The position numbers and the translations under genes were made by a program. From JAWLFY01 sp041685355 (lineage in GTDB: Bacteria; Planctomycetota; Planctomycetia; Pirellulales; Pirellulaceae): 64,000 nucleotides of DNA. Every line of letters starts with the position of its first letter. Position 1 is the first letter of the stretch. This document shows positions 8,449 to 17,412 of the stretch, piece by piece. The notes under the pieces were generated by a model. That model was not told the origin of the DNA, did not search any database, and saw only the letters and a list, made by a program, of their open reading frames with translations. The stretch is taken from the NCBI GenBank assembly GCA_041685355.1, contig JAWLFY010000008.1, forward strand, positions 1-64,000, written 5' to 3'.

Positions 8449-9534
8449 TTAACCCATCGGGGAGCCGTCATCGAGGCCCTTGGGGAGCCGACCGAGCACC
8501 TCGTGTCCGGTCTCGGTCACCAACACGTCGTCTTCGATCCGGATCCCGAACGCGCCTTCGAAGTAGACCCCCGGCTCGACGGTCACGACCATCCCGGGCC
8601 GGAGCGTGTCTTCGCTGACCGCGGCGATCCGGGGTGATTCGTGAACCTCTCTCCCTAAGCCGTGTCCGAGACTGTGTTTGAACGCGTCGGCGAGTCCGGC
8701 CGTGGCGAGGATCTGGCGGGCGACCCCGTCGACCTCCTTTGCCTCGACGCCCGGGCCGATCGCCTCGATCGCCGCCAATTGGCTTTCCAGCACGGCTTCG
8801 TAGGCTTCGCGAAACCGTGGTGTCGGGGGCGACAACGTCAACGTTCGGGTCAAGTCGCTCGCGTAGCCCTGGAAGCTGGCCCCCCAATCGATCAGCAGCG
8901 TTGGGGCGTCGCCCACGGGCGCCGGGCCGGGGCGATAGTGGGGCAACGCGCCCGCGGGCCCGGCGGCGACGATCGGAGGGAAGCTGACCCCGTCGGCGCC
9001 CAACGTTCGCATCACCGCCTCCAGCTCATATGCGATTTCCCGTTCGGTCGTTTGGGGCGTGATCCGAGGACCGATCGAACGGAACGCCCGCTCGGCGATT
9101 TGCACCGCTTCACGGATGGTCGCGATTTCGTCGGCGTCCTTGATCGTCCGCAGCTGTTCGACCTCGTTCGACGTCTCGACCCAATCGATCCCCGGCGTCG
9201 CTTTGCTCAGTCGCGCGAACCCCGCGACGCTCATTTGGTCCGCCTCGAACCCGATCCGACGTAGCGAGCGGTCGCGAACGATCCCGGCCAGGAACGGCCC
9301 GGACGCCTCGGCGGGGGGCCGAATCGCGACCGCCAAATCGGGACACTCTGCGCGAAGTTGGGTTTCGAACCGACCGTCGCTGATCACCGTCACGCGGGCG
9401 CGTTCGACCAACAACGCGGAACTGTCCCCGGTGAATCCGCTGAGGTAGCCGACGTTCGTCTCGTCCGTCACCAACAGGGCGTCGACCTCGATGCGGTCGA
9501 GTTGTCGCGCGAGCCGCTCGGTACGTGGCGTCAT
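8449..9534 (-). CDS. Xaa-Pro aminopeptidase family (M24) metallopeptidase
   Basis: 361 residues from ATG 9534, which overlaps the stop of the LRR gene as ATGA. This makes it a better start than the long in-frame upstream extension inside the LRR gene. The N-terminal creatinase-like domain (MTPRTERLARQLDRIEVDAL..NVGYLSGFTG) is followed by the pita-bread catalytic domain. Metal ligands are visible: Asp in LIDWGASF, Asp in YASDLTRT, His in HSLGHGLGREVHESP, Glu in VTVEPGVYF and Glu in GIRIEDDVLV. It removes N-terminal residues next to proline in the cytoplasm. The position before accB-accC resembles pepP-acc clusters elsewhere. Confidence 0.93.
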   Translation of the reverse strand: MTPRTERLARQLDRIEVDALLVTDETNVGYLSGFTGDSSALLVERARVTVISDGRFETQLRAECPDLAVAIRPPAEASGPFLAGIVRDRSLRRIGFEADQMSVAGFARLSKATPGIDWVETSNEVEQLRTIKDADEIATIREAVQIAERAFRSIGPRITPQTTEREIAYELEAVMRTLGADGVSFPPIVAAGPAGALPHYRPGPAPVGDAPTLLIDWGASFQGYASDLTRTLTLSPPTPRFREAYEAVLESQLAAIEAIGPGVEAKEVDGVARQILATAGLADAFKHSLGHGLGREVHESPRIAAVSEDTLRPGMVVTVEPGVYFEGAFGIRIEDDVLVTETGHEVLGRLPKGLDDGSPMG

Positions 9535-10445
9535 GATTCCTCGCCGTGGTGTGGATGTGCCTTCGGGTCTCGATCGTGGTGCCGCTGGTTCACATGCACG
9601 TGAATGTGCGGGTGATTCTCGAACAGCCACGACCACCCGGCGTCGGTCACCGCCGAATCGTCGAGGTACAACGATTCCAGGTGCGGCAGCCGGGCGATCC
9701 TTTTCACGCCTTCGTCGGTCAGCGGGACGCCGATCAGGTGGACGCCACGGAGCGACCGGATCTGCTCGATCGCCCGCGCGGCATCGTTCCCCAGATTCGG
9801 CGAACCGACGCGGAGCTGGCGGAGCGCCGGGGTTTCGGCCAACGTCGCCAAGCCGGCGGAGGTGCATTCGGCTTGGGGCAGATTCAGATACCACAGCGTC
9901 GGCGATTCGGCGAGCCTCCGGATCCCCGGGTCGCCGATCGGAGAATTTCGCAGCCGAAGGTATCGTAGGTTCGGAAGCGAGGCGATCACGTCGATGCCCT
10001 CATCGGTGATCACGCCGCGGTCCAGGATCAGCGTCTCGATCGACTCGTTCCCCGCGATCGCCTCGATCATCTGGTCGTTCACTTCGAAATCGGCGATGCG
10101 AAACGTGTCCCCTCCCTCACGACGAAACGTTTCCAGCAACCTCTCGAACCGTACCCGCGGCGCCAGGTCGACCGAGCTCGGCGGGACCGATTGTCGATAT
10201 TGGCCGATCGACCAGACGCAAACCGTCATCGCCGCGAGGGCGATCAGCGAAAGCGCGAGTAGCCGATTGCGGCGTTGCCGAAGCGCCCATTCCTCTCGAG
10301 CCGAAACCGTCGGAGGCCGAGCCGATTCGGTCGCTCCGTCTTCCGGCGAACCGGTCCCGGCCGAACTGTCCTTCTCCATACCGGTTTCTTCGTCACCGTC
10401 AGCGCGGTTGTCGTCAGCGCGGTTGTCGTCAGCGCGGTCGGCCAT
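9531..10445 (-). CDS. Membrane-anchored leucine-rich-repeat protein
   Basis: 304 residues from ATG 10445. An in-frame extension to 10529 would pass through the perfect palindrome and is not favoured. The N-terminus is acidic, with the short repeat ADDNR encoded by a 15-bp repeat. A single TM segment sits at about residues 62-80 (LLALSLIALAAMTVCVWSIG). The rest is a run of LRRs with the pattern LRYLRLRNSPIGDPGIRRLAE, LTDEGVKRIARLPHLESLYL and AVTDAGWSWLFE, the cysteine-poor bacterial type common in planctomycetes. The C-terminus is His-rich (NHPHIHVHVNQRHHDRDPKAHPHHGEE cut here to its His-rich character), which could bind metal. It is coupled to the M24 peptidase by ATGA. It probably mediates protein binding; the partner is unknown. 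Confidence 0.82.
   Translation of the reverse strand: MADRADDNRADDNRADGDEETGMEKDSSAGTGSPEDGATESARPPTVSAREEWALRQRRNRLLALSLIALAAMTVCVWSIGQYRQSVPPSSVDLAPRVRFERLLETFRREGGDTFRIADFEVNDQMIEAIAGNESIETLILDRGVITDEGIDVIASLPNLRYLRLRNSPIGDPGIRRLAESPTLWYLNLPQAECTSAGLATLAETPALRQLRVGSPNLGNDAARAIEQIRSLRGVHLIGVPLTDEGVKRIARLPHLESLYLDDSAVTDAGWSWLFENHPHIHVHVNQRHHDRDPKAHPHHGEES
10401..10440. repeat. 15-bp direct repeat in LRR gene N-terminus
   Basis: The unit AGCGCGGTTGTCGTC occurs twice and then partially, giving ADDNR-ADDNR-AD on the minus strand right after the start codon. Confidence 0.85.
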
Positions 10446-10777
10446 GGGGATCCCGGAGGCGGGCGACGGACGGAGGGATGGATCCTGGCACCGGGGCGTC
10501 GCCGTGGCGACGCCCCGGTGCCGAGTCAAGCTTCATCGCGGAGTCGTTCGGGTGAGACGATTGACCCAGAAACCGTCGCAGCGAACGTGGCTGACTCCGA
10601 CCGATCGGACCGGCCGACAAACGAATCCCGCAAAACGTCTGCCAACGATGAAGCTCACACGTTGGATGTTTTTTTCCCGGACGAAGCCGACGTTGTCGGC
10701 CCCGGCCGAGGCGATGGGGGGGAATTAGCAATCGCTGACATAGGCTGTCAACGGCGATCGGGTCGGGGTGGCCGCGG
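10446..10777. other. Intergenic region (332 bp) between LRR and prenyltransferase-like genes
   Basis: No convincing ORF was found. The only clear structure is the perfect inverted repeat at 10487-10522. Both flanking genes are on the minus strand. Confidence 0.6.
10487..10522. repeat. Perfect 17-bp inverted repeat (hairpin)
   Basis: The left arm GGCACCGGGGCGTCGCC (10487-10503) and its exact complement (10506-10522) are separated by 2 nt. It lies 41 bp before the LRR start on the transcribed strand. No T-run follows on either strand, so it is not a typical intrinsic terminator. It could be a REP-type element or a regulatory mRNA hairpin. Confidence 0.85.
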
Positions 10778-12448
10778 TTACAGCGGGAAATCGTCTTCGG
10801 ACGCGGCGTCGGCGTACAACGGCATGTGCCGGTAGTAGACCTCGAGGATCATCGTCGCGAAGGCGGTGCTCGCCAGCCGCCCGCCCTCTTTCGGCCCGCG
10901 GTGTGACCGGCTCTTGGGGAAATGCCAACTTCCTTGGGCGCCGCCACTCGAAACTTGGGTCTCGACGAGCCAGTCACGCAGCTCGACGTTGAACTTGTCC
11001 CATTCGGATCCGCCGTAGTGCCTGAGCACTTGGGCGGCGTAATAGTTGTAATAAATGTCGTTTTTGAGGACGCCGGTCTTGCTGAGCTTGTTGACGCCGC
11101 CGACGATTCCGGGATGGGTCTTGTCCCATCCGGTGTACATCCGGCATAACAATCCGATCGCCGTGCACGAGGGTCGCAACGACGTCGAGGGATTGGTGTA
11201 GCCGTACATCGCGCCGCCGTCGGAGCCGACCTTATCGAGGAACATCTTGGCCCCTTCGATCGCGACTGGCGGGATCGCCAAGTGTCCCATGTGGCCGCTC
11301 TTGAGCGCCATCACTTGCCACCCGACGACCGACGTGTCCCCGCCGTACCCGACCGACGGGTCGGTCTTGTAACGCCACCCGCCGTCTTGGCACTGGGCGA
11401 GGACGATGAAGTTGATCGCCGCCTGGGCGGGCCCGGCGAGCGCCGGGTCTTCGGTCATCGCGTACGCTTCACAGAGCGTGATCGTCGCCAGCCCGTGGGA
11501 ATACATGTTCCCGGAAGAATCCGTGAGGTTGAGCACCGGGAGGCCACGTTTCCGGCCCGCCTTGCCGTGGTTGATCAGGAACAACAAGCCACGACGGACG
11601 ACCTCTTTGAAGTCGCCGCTGTTTTGCGTTTGGCCCGCACCAAGAAACGGCAGCAGCGCCATCGCCGTGGCGGCGTTGAGACTCTTCGCGAACTTCGGCT
11701 CGCCGGGGTCTCCGCAGCGACCTTGGCAAACGAGGTTGTGTTGGAAGGTCCAACCGCCGTTGGGGAGTTGATGCCGGGCCAGCCACTTGAGCGCCTCGGT
11801 GACCGCCGCTTCGCTCGCCGCGTTACCGCCGAAATCGCGGAGCATCCGCTCCTTCATTTCGTCGCTGCGGCTGCTGACCCCCGACCCCTGGAGCGACGCG
11901 AGCGATTGCAGCTTCGGCGCCGACGGCGCCATCTGGGACGCCAACTCCGTCACGTCGAGCGGCACCGAGGCGACTTCGAGCGGGACATCGACCGTCATCG
12001 GCTCGACCGTCTCGACCACCTCGGTGACCTCGACCGGTTCGGTCATCTCTTCGCTCTCGGACAAGTCCGCCGGGTCCATCGCCTCGATCGCGAACTCGTC
12101 CATCTCCGGTCCGTCATCCTGCATGCTGCTCGCAGACAACACGTTCACCACCCGAGTCGGATCGGCGAGGGTGACGAGACCTAAAACGAGCAAAATCAAA
12201 ATGTGGACGAGCGTGCTGATCAGCCAAGCCGGAACCGCCTGGAACAGCAGGAAGCGACGCCGCGGCTTAAGCACCGGTTCGGACGCTTCCTCTCCCGCCG
12301 CAACACCTGCCGCGGGTGTCGTTTCCTCGGGCAATAAGGTGGCATGAACCGAAGCCGTGTCACTAACCGAAGCCGTGTCGCTAACCGAAGCCGTGTCGCT
12401 AACCGAAGCCTTGTCGCTAACCGAAGCCGAGTCGCTAACCGAGGCCAT
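10778..12448 (-). CDS. Membrane protein with prenyltransferase/squalene-cyclase-like repeat domain
   Basis: 556 residues from ATG 12448, chosen because GGAAAG (12457-12462) lies 8 nt upstream; a start at 12484 is possible. The N-terminus has SVSDTA hexapeptides encoded by an 18-bp minisatellite. A TM segment lies at about residues 72-96 (AWLISTLVHILILLVLGLVT), then an acidic stretch rich in EVTE. Residues about 190-540 carry alpha-alpha-barrel repeats (AVTEALKWLARHQLPNGGWTF, AINFIVLAQCQDGGWRYK, with QDGGW-type motifs) of the terpenoid cyclase/prenyltransferase fold. The DxDD motif of true cyclases is not visible, so it is probably a non-enzymatic or unrelated member, a class common in planctomycetes. 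The fold faces the periplasm if the TM segment is a signal anchor. Confidence 0.85.
   Translation of the reverse strand: MASVSDSASVSDKASVSDTASVSDTASVSDTASVHATLLPEETTPAAGVAAGEEASEPVLKPRRRFLLFQAVPAWLISTLVHILILLVLGLVTLADPTRVVNVLSASSMQDDGPEMDEFAIEAMDPADLSESEEMTEPVEVTEVVETVEPMTVDVPLEVASVPLDVTELASQMAPSAPKLQSLASLQGSGVSSRSDEMKERMLRDFGGNAASEAAVTEALKWLARHQLPNGGWTFQHNLVCQGRCGDPGEPKFAKSLNAATAMALLPFLGAGQTQNSGDFKEVVRRGLLFLINHGKAGRKRGLPVLNLTDSSGNMYSHGLATITLCEAYAMTEDPALAGPAQAAINFIVLAQCQDGGWRYKTDPSVGYGGDTSVVGWQVMALKSGHMGHLAIPPVAIEGAKMFLDKVGSDGGAMYGYTNPSTSLRPSCTAIGLLCRMYTGWDKTHPGIVGGVNKLSKTGVLKNDIYYNYYAAQVLRHYGGSEWDKFNVELRDWLVETQVSSGGAQGSWHFPKSRSHRGPKEGGRLASTAFATMILEVYYRHMPLYADAASEDDFPL
12347..12448. repeat. 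18-bp minisatellite, about 5.7 copies
   Basis: The unit AACCGAAGCCGTGTCGCT (minus strand AGC-GAC-ACG-GCT-TCG-GTT) is tandemly repeated, with small changes toward the start codon. It encodes SDTASV hexapeptides at the N-terminus of the prenyltransferase-fold protein. Confidence 0.9.
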
Positions 12449-12543
12449 TGGAAAGTCTTTCCGAAATCGACGAGTGCGGTCCAACCTGGCGAGTGACGCG
12501 AACGCCGACTCGACACCGGTGGGAACGGGTGGTTGCCGCTTCG

Positions 12544-12549
12544 ATTATA
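12544..12549 (-). promoter_or_regulatory. Isolated -10-like box TATAAT
   Basis: A perfect TATAAT on the minus strand lies about 95 bp before the prenyltransferase-like gene. No recognisable -35 box is found at 16-18 bp, so support is weak. The rest of the 298-bp gap (12449-12746) shows nothing else. Confidence 0.25.
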
Positions 12550-12746
12550 ACTGCTGCGGATCGATTCGTTCGTCGGCGGCGGGTCGCGGATCGGAGCGGA
12601 CAGGAAGGGAACGGCTGAAGAGTCCGTTCGTACCCGGGCCGACGGTTACCGACTGGAGTATCCGGGCAGCCGTCGAAATGACGGGGCTATCCTTGCAGGG
12701 GTTCGCGGGGGCCTCTATGGGGAGGGGGTTCGATCGGCAGGGTGCG

Positions 12747-15701
12747 TCAGCGATCCCCTGACGGTCCTCGATCGGCTTTTTGCCGGAACCGTGCCAACTG
12801 TTCGTGCAGGTGCCATTGGCCGGGGTCGTCGATCAGGCAGGCCTTTTCGATCTCGATCGCTTCTCGGACCCGTCCCATTCGGAAAAGAATTTCCGCGAGC
12901 GTGTCGCGATAGATCGCGCTTTCGGGGTGTCGCGTGACGGCGAGTTCGGAGAGCCATAGCGCGTCGTCGAGACGTCGGCCGTTGACCGCGGCGACCCACG
13001 CCAAATTGTTCGCCGTCGTGGCGTCAAAGCGGTACCGCCGGCAGTACCGCAACCCGGCATCCAGAATCCGGTCGAGCGTCCGGTTCGCCAATTCGTCCAT
13101 TCCGGCGTCGCGGACTTCGGGGAGCAAGTCTTCGGCGAACCGGATGTCGAGCGGGTCGAGCCGCAGAATCCGATCGAATGATTGCCGTACCTTTTCTTCG
13201 TCTCCTCGGCGGACCGCCGCCTGAAGTCTCCAGCGGTGCGTGATCAACGGCAGCGAGACGTACGCGGCGGGAAGAAAAAAGGTCGACTCGAGGGTGCCGC
13301 TGAAGGCCAAGTCGAACCAGCGGGCGGCCTCGCCGGGACGCTGTTCGGCGACGTCAACGGCGAACGTGTAGGCGGCGGTGTAAAACGCGGTCCCGTCAGG
13401 GGACCCCAGCGCCGTGATCGGTAGCAACGCGTCGAACCCGTCGGCGACGATTTGACGCTCGCCCTGCTCGGCAAGATAGCGGAGCAAATCGAGACGCGTT
13501 TCGCTCGACGGGGACGTCAACATCAACCGCACCAGCCGCTCGCCTCGCTCGGCGGCGGCGTGATCGCCGATCCGTTTGTCGGCGACCCAGATCCCCGCGA
13601 TCGCCTTCGCCGCCAGCGACGTCCCGGACATCCCGCCACGACGCGCCCGCCCCTCGGCGTACGATTTCCAAATCTGATCGAACAGGTCTCGGGCATCCGA
13701 CGCGGCTCCCGAGCGGAGCGCGAGCTCGGCCAGTTCGAACGTCGCTTCGGCGTCCCCGGCATCGTGCAGCTCGCGCAGACAGTGGCGGGCGAATTCCGTT
13801 TGGCCGTGTCGGGCGAAGAAGCTTGCCATCCCGATCGGCGGTTGTTGGCGGGGACGCGACAGGATCCTTCCGCCCAACCGCTCCAGCGTCCGCCCGCGGT
13901 CGTCGGGGCGGTAGTGAAACAGGAAGCGGAACCCGGTTTTCGGGTTGAACCCCGGGGGGATCTCGCCGTCGAGCAGCGTCGCCACCGCGTCGACCCGTTC
14001 CCGCAGCGAAGCCCGCGGCATCATCGCTTCGGTCGCGTCGATCAACAGCCCGAACGTCGCCGCGTCGGTGTCGTTCAACACCCGCACGAGCATGTTTTCG
14101 GCGGCCGTCGAGAGCGTCGCTTCGTCGGGGAGCACGGACAGCTTTTGCACCCAGTCCCGGCGAATCGTGGCGGGCAGGCTCGTCAACACGTACGCTCGGA
14201 GCTCGACGCGACCGACCGCGACGTTTGCCGAGGACATCCCTTCCGCGATCCGCCATGCCAAATCGAGACGTCCGACCGAGATCAAGCATTTCATCAGCGC
14301 GAGCAACCTTCGCACCTCGGCGACCGGCGTCTCGTCGTCGCTTGCCCGCTGTGCCCGCATCGCCTCCTCGAGCCACCGGGTGAGCTCGGTTTCGATCTCG
14401 ACGGGCGCGATCTCCAATTGTTCGAACGCCTGATCGGGCCGCACCGCCGAGATCGCGATCTCGGCCGCCGCTTCCGGTTGGTCCCTCGCCAACAAGCGAC
14501 ACGCCGCGTCGACTTCGCCGTGAACCGCGAGCGATTGCCATCGGAGCCCGACCGAGCCAGGGTCCGACGCGGCTCGGTCGTCAGCCAACGCCGCGATCGC
14601 CTCCGCCCGGAGGTCATCCCGTCCCGCCCGGTCGGCGGCGACCAACGTGTGGCTCCATGCACGGGCTTGTTCGGGCGAACCGCCCGGCGACCGCCGCGCG
14701 ACCCGCGCGGACTCGCTGGCGATTTCGTCCCAACGCCCGGCCAACATTCGCGCGGCGTGGAGAAGTTCTCGGTCGTCCGCGGCAGTGCCGCGGACGTAAT
14801 CGACCGCGTCGTCGGGCCGGCCGGCCAAGAACAACGTCAACGCGGTCGCCTCGTCCCGCTCGGTCCGCTCCCATGTCAGGGACGACTCGGGCAAGCGGCT
14901 GTCGTCGTCGACCGGCTCCCCCAGCCACCGCATCATCTCCAACCGGCACGCGGCCAGTTCCTTCGAGTCGGCCGCGATGTCGACCAATCGGAGCAGCCCC
15001 TCGACGGCGTCCCGTTCGAACGCCATCCGGGCATAGATCGGGAAGCGGACGGTCAACGCCCGCGACACCCTGCTTTGAACGTTCTCGCGATCGATCGTCC
15101 CCAGCGACTCATCGACGGCGACGACGGCCGCGTCGAACTCCCCGGCCTCCAGCAACTCCTCGGCCGCGCGGGCGACGTCGACCGACTCGACCCGCCGCGC
15201 CACGTGGGGTGGCGTTTCCGGAAGGATGCCTCGCGCCCAGAGTTGCAAGATCCGCTCCGCCCGCGCCGCGACCTCCGGCTCGGCTTCCCGGGCCGCCCTT
15301 TGGACCCAGTCCCGCGTCCGCTCGCGGTCCCCCCACAGTTCCCACATCGCTCGTTGACGAACGCCGAAGTCGGGGGCGGCCAAACGCCTCGTCATCGACC
15401 CGCCCGCCCCGCCCGACCCGTCCGACCGTCCCGACCCGTCCGTCGCGTCCGTCGGGACAGACGCGCCGAGGTGACCTTCCGAGAGGGAACCTCGAGAATC
15501 GGCGACCTCGATCCCCGAACGCGGCGTCGCCTGGGAGGCCGGAGGCGCGGCTGAAGCGTCGATCGAACACGAAGTGAGCGCCCACATGAGGGCGGAAACG
15601 GTCACAAGTTCGACCGCGGTCAGGTCGTCAGACGGCGAGGCGAGTGCCCTCGTGCGCATGTGAAACGGTTTGATGTCCATCCCCTCGGTGGGTCGAGTCA
15701 C
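12747..15701 (-). CDS. Large TPR-like repeat protein, putative lipoprotein
   Basis: 984 residues from a GTG at 15701; ATG at 15680 or 15659 are alternatives, and ribosome-binding signals do not decide between them. A hydrophobic stretch ends in the lipobox-like ALTSC (about residues 41-45), so export as a lipoprotein is likely. A low-complexity Ser/Gly/Asp linker follows. The remainder is alpha-helical with irregular TPR-like hairpins (ERILQLWARGILPETP, ARLAARD-type units) and ends in a clear TPR pair (TANNLAWVAAVNGRRLDDAL with EILFRMGRVREAIEIEKACL). No catalytic motif was seen. Function unknown; such proteins usually act as protein-interaction scaffolds. Confidence 0.82.
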   Translation of the reverse strand: MTRPTEGMDIKPFHMRTRALASPSDDLTAVELVTVSALMWALTSCSIDASAAPPASQATPRSGIEVADSRGSLSEGHLGASVPTDATDGSGRSDGSGGAGGSMTRRLAAPDFGVRQRAMWELWGDRERTRDWVQRAAREAEPEVAARAERILQLWARGILPETPPHVARRVESVDVARAAEELLEAGEFDAAVVAVDESLGTIDRENVQSRVSRALTVRFPIYARMAFERDAVEGLLRLVDIAADSKELAACRLEMMRWLGEPVDDDSRLPESSLTWERTERDEATALTLFLAGRPDDAVDYVRGTAADDRELLHAARMLAGRWDEIASESARVARRSPGGSPEQARAWSHTLVAADRAGRDDLRAEAIAALADDRAASDPGSVGLRWQSLAVHGEVDAACRLLARDQPEAAAEIAISAVRPDQAFEQLEIAPVEIETELTRWLEEAMRAQRASDDETPVAEVRRLLALMKCLISVGRLDLAWRIAEGMSSANVAVGRVELRAYVLTSLPATIRRDWVQKLSVLPDEATLSTAAENMLVRVLNDTDAATFGLLIDATEAMMPRASLRERVDAVATLLDGEIPPGFNPKTGFRFLFHYRPDDRGRTLERLGGRILSRPRQQPPIGMASFFARHGQTEFARHCLRELHDAGDAEATFELAELALRSGAASDARDLFDQIWKSYAEGRARRGGMSGTSLAAKAIAGIWVADKRIGDHAAAERGERLVRLMLTSPSSETRLDLLRYLAEQGERQIVADGFDALLPITALGSPDGTAFYTAAYTFAVDVAEQRPGEAARWFDLAFSGTLESTFFLPAAYVSLPLITHRWRLQAAVRRGDEEKVRQSFDRILRLDPLDIRFAEDLLPEVRDAGMDELANRTLDRILDAGLRYCRRYRFDATTANNLAWVAAVNGRRLDDALWLSELAVTRHPESAIYRDTLAEILFRMGRVREAIEIEKACLIDDPGQWHLHEQLARFRQKADRGPSGDR

Positions 15702-15803
15702 AACGGCGCGGACGAGGCGGCGTTCCGATGCCGTCCCCTTCGTCTCTCCGTGAAACTCTGATTCTAAACCGGCCGAGGTGCCCTCCCAACCCGCGGCGGG
15801 TCA

Positions 15804-15878
15804 AAGCCGAGACACCGAGCTAAGCCGAGATACCCCGTTAAGCAAGCCGAGACAGCCGTTAAGCCGAGACAGCCCGTT
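15804..15878. repeat. 18-bp tandem repeat spanning the stop codon of the 75-aa gene
   Basis: Units AAGCCGAGACAGCCCGTT of 17-18 bp occur four times, with a 4-bp interruption at 15840-15843. Three of the copies carry the TTAAG segment that forms the minus-strand stop codon of the adjacent gene at 15877-15879. Confidence 0.85.
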
Positions 15879-16104
15879 AAGCCCAGTCGAGCCCGGTCAT
15901 CTTGTGGAGGCGATCTTCGAAATTTCCGATCAGACCTCCCACCAAGGTCCAACCGTTCTTCGAACGCAATTCGATCTCGCCGTACTTGTTGATCCGCAAG
16001 ATCGAGTCTCCGGTGACGCCGGCGTCGTGGAGCTCTTTGAAGTCGATCTCGCCTTCGTTAACGATGTCAAGCAACGTCTTGCCGGTTAATTCGATGAACT
16101 GCAT
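15877..16104 (-). CDS. Small conserved-looking protein of unknown function
   Basis: 75 residues from ATG 16104, preceded by GAGGAT at good spacing; the longer in-frame start (16131) is less likely. The sequence begins MQFIELTGKTLLDIVNEGEI and includes LRINKYGEIELRSKNGW with TLVGGLIGNFEDRLHKMTG. It looks like a compact alpha/beta domain, soluble, without signal peptide. It is divergent from the sigma-factor gene. No family is recognised; the well-formed start and protein-like composition support a real gene. Confidence 0.7.
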   Translation of the reverse strand: MQFIELTGKTLLDIVNEGEIDFKELHDAGVTGDSILRINKYGEIELRSKNGWTLVGGLIGNFEDRLHKMTGLDWA

Positions 16105-16381
16105 GGGGATCCTCGCGGTCGGTCTTTCCACCCATCATAGTTGCCCGCCCGTCGATCGGAACGATACGCCGGGACGAACCGGACGACGCGAGTAACCGGC
16201 ACCTTCGTCGTACTTGATCCCTTTTGACATGTTTTGGAGCCGCCGGCGGCCGCCCGCCGATGCTGCTGGTTAGCTGCCCATGCCCTCCGCTCGCACTCGG
16301 CACCCCGAGCACGCACGTCGAGCACGCACGTCGAGCAGGTGGCGTGGCACCTCCCTCTCCATCCCGAGTGGCACCCGAACC

Positions 16382-17344
16382 ATGTCGCAGACCGAACATT
16401 TGGATTTTGACCTTGACCCCGACACGCTCGCGTCCGAGCCGGTCGATCCCGAGACCTCCCTCGACCGCCCCGTCATCGAGCGGGTCGAGGAGGAGGTCTT
16501 GCCTCGAATCCGCCGCGCCGAATCGGCGCAGTCGCCGCTGGAGACGTACCTCCGGGAGATCAACGAGACGGCGCTGTTGACGGCCAAGGAAGAGCTCGAG
16601 CTCGCCGAGCAGATCGCCGACGGGGACGTGATGGCCCGTGACCGAATGGTGCGGGCGAACCTCCGGTTGGTTGTCAACATCGCCCGGGGATACACCGGCA
16701 AAGGTCTCGGGCTGCAAGACCTGATCGAAGAGGGCAACCTGGGGCTGCTCCGCGCCGTCGAAGGGTTCGACCCGACCGTCGGGACCCGGTTCAGCACCTA
16801 CGCCAGCTACTGGATCAAACAGTCGATCAAGCGGGCGTTGATCAACAGCGCGAAGACGATCCGCATCCCCGCCTACATGGTGGAACTGTTGAGCAAATGG
16901 CGACGGGCCACCGCGCGGCTCAGCGAGGAACTCGGCCGGACCCCGACCAACGAAGAGGTCGCCCGCGTGTTGGGGCTCCCGAAAAAGAAGCTGCCGATCA
17001 TCCGCAAGGCGATCAAGATCAGCAACGGCACGCCCCAGAGCGACCAGTCGGACGCCGGATGGTCACTCGGCGAAATGGTGATGGACGACCGTCGCAAGGC
17101 GCCCGACGAGGAACTCCTCGACCACGACATCCTGCGGCACGCGATGGAACTCCTCGGGGACCTCGAAGAACGCGAGGCGACCGTGCTGAAGCTCCGCTTC
17201 GGACTCGGCGGGGTCGAACCGAGGACGCTGAAGGAGATCGGTGCCGAGCTGGGGCTGACCCGCGAACGCGTCCGCCAGATCGAAACCGAAGCCCTCCGAC
17301 GACTCGCCGACGGTCTCACCGACCCCCGCGAACGTGGCCTCTGA
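16382..17344 (+). CDS. RpoD/SigA-family RNA polymerase sigma factor
   Basis: 320 residues from ATG 16382. Region 1.2 is visible (SPLETYLREINETALLTAKEE), region 2 with NLRLVVNIARGYTGKGLGLQ and YASYWIKQSIKRALI, region 3 (SKWRRATARLSEELGRTPTNEEVARVLGL) and region 4 with LKEIGAELGLTRERVRQIE, the -35-binding helix-turn-helix. It lacks the long region 1.1 and the non-conserved insert of a primary sigma factor. It is therefore probably a group-2 (alternative, non-essential) sigma-70 protein, although planctomycete primary factors can also be short. A longer in-frame start at 16280 has no support. No anti-sigma gene is adjacent. Confidence 0.95.
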   Translation: MSQTEHLDFDLDPDTLASEPVDPETSLDRPVIERVEEEVLPRIRRAESAQSPLETYLREINETALLTAKEELELAEQIADGDVMARDRMVRANLRLVVNIARGYTGKGLGLQDLIEEGNLGLLRAVEGFDPTVGTRFSTYASYWIKQSIKRALINSAKTIRIPAYMVELLSKWRRATARLSEELGRTPTNEEVARVLGLPKKKLPIIRKAIKISNGTPQSDQSDAGWSLGEMVMDDRRKAPDEELLDHDILRHAMELLGDLEEREATVLKLRFGLGGVEPRTLKEIGAELGLTRERVRQIETEALRRLADGLTDPRERGL

Positions 17345-17368
17345 GCGGAGAGCGGGGTGAGCCATGGA

Positions 17369-17391
17369 ACCGGACGGCTCGCGCCGTTCCG
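17369..17391. repeat. REP-like palindrome, copy A
   Basis: A 23-bp element whose complement has the core GGAACGGC-GCGA-GCCGTCC: two 7-8 bp arms with one bulged A and a tetraloop. It lies in the 68-bp gap between two convergent genes. Confidence 0.85.
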
Positions 17392-17412
17392 CTCAGGTGG
17401 GCAGACCCAATG

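Noticed and set aside
10487..10522. Intrinsic terminator
   Set aside because: Strong stem but no T-run on either side.
13452..15554. 700-residue plus-strand open frame opposite the TPR-like gene
   Set aside because: Arg/Pro/His-rich composition, no domain, fully antisense to a better gene; typical artefact of high GC.
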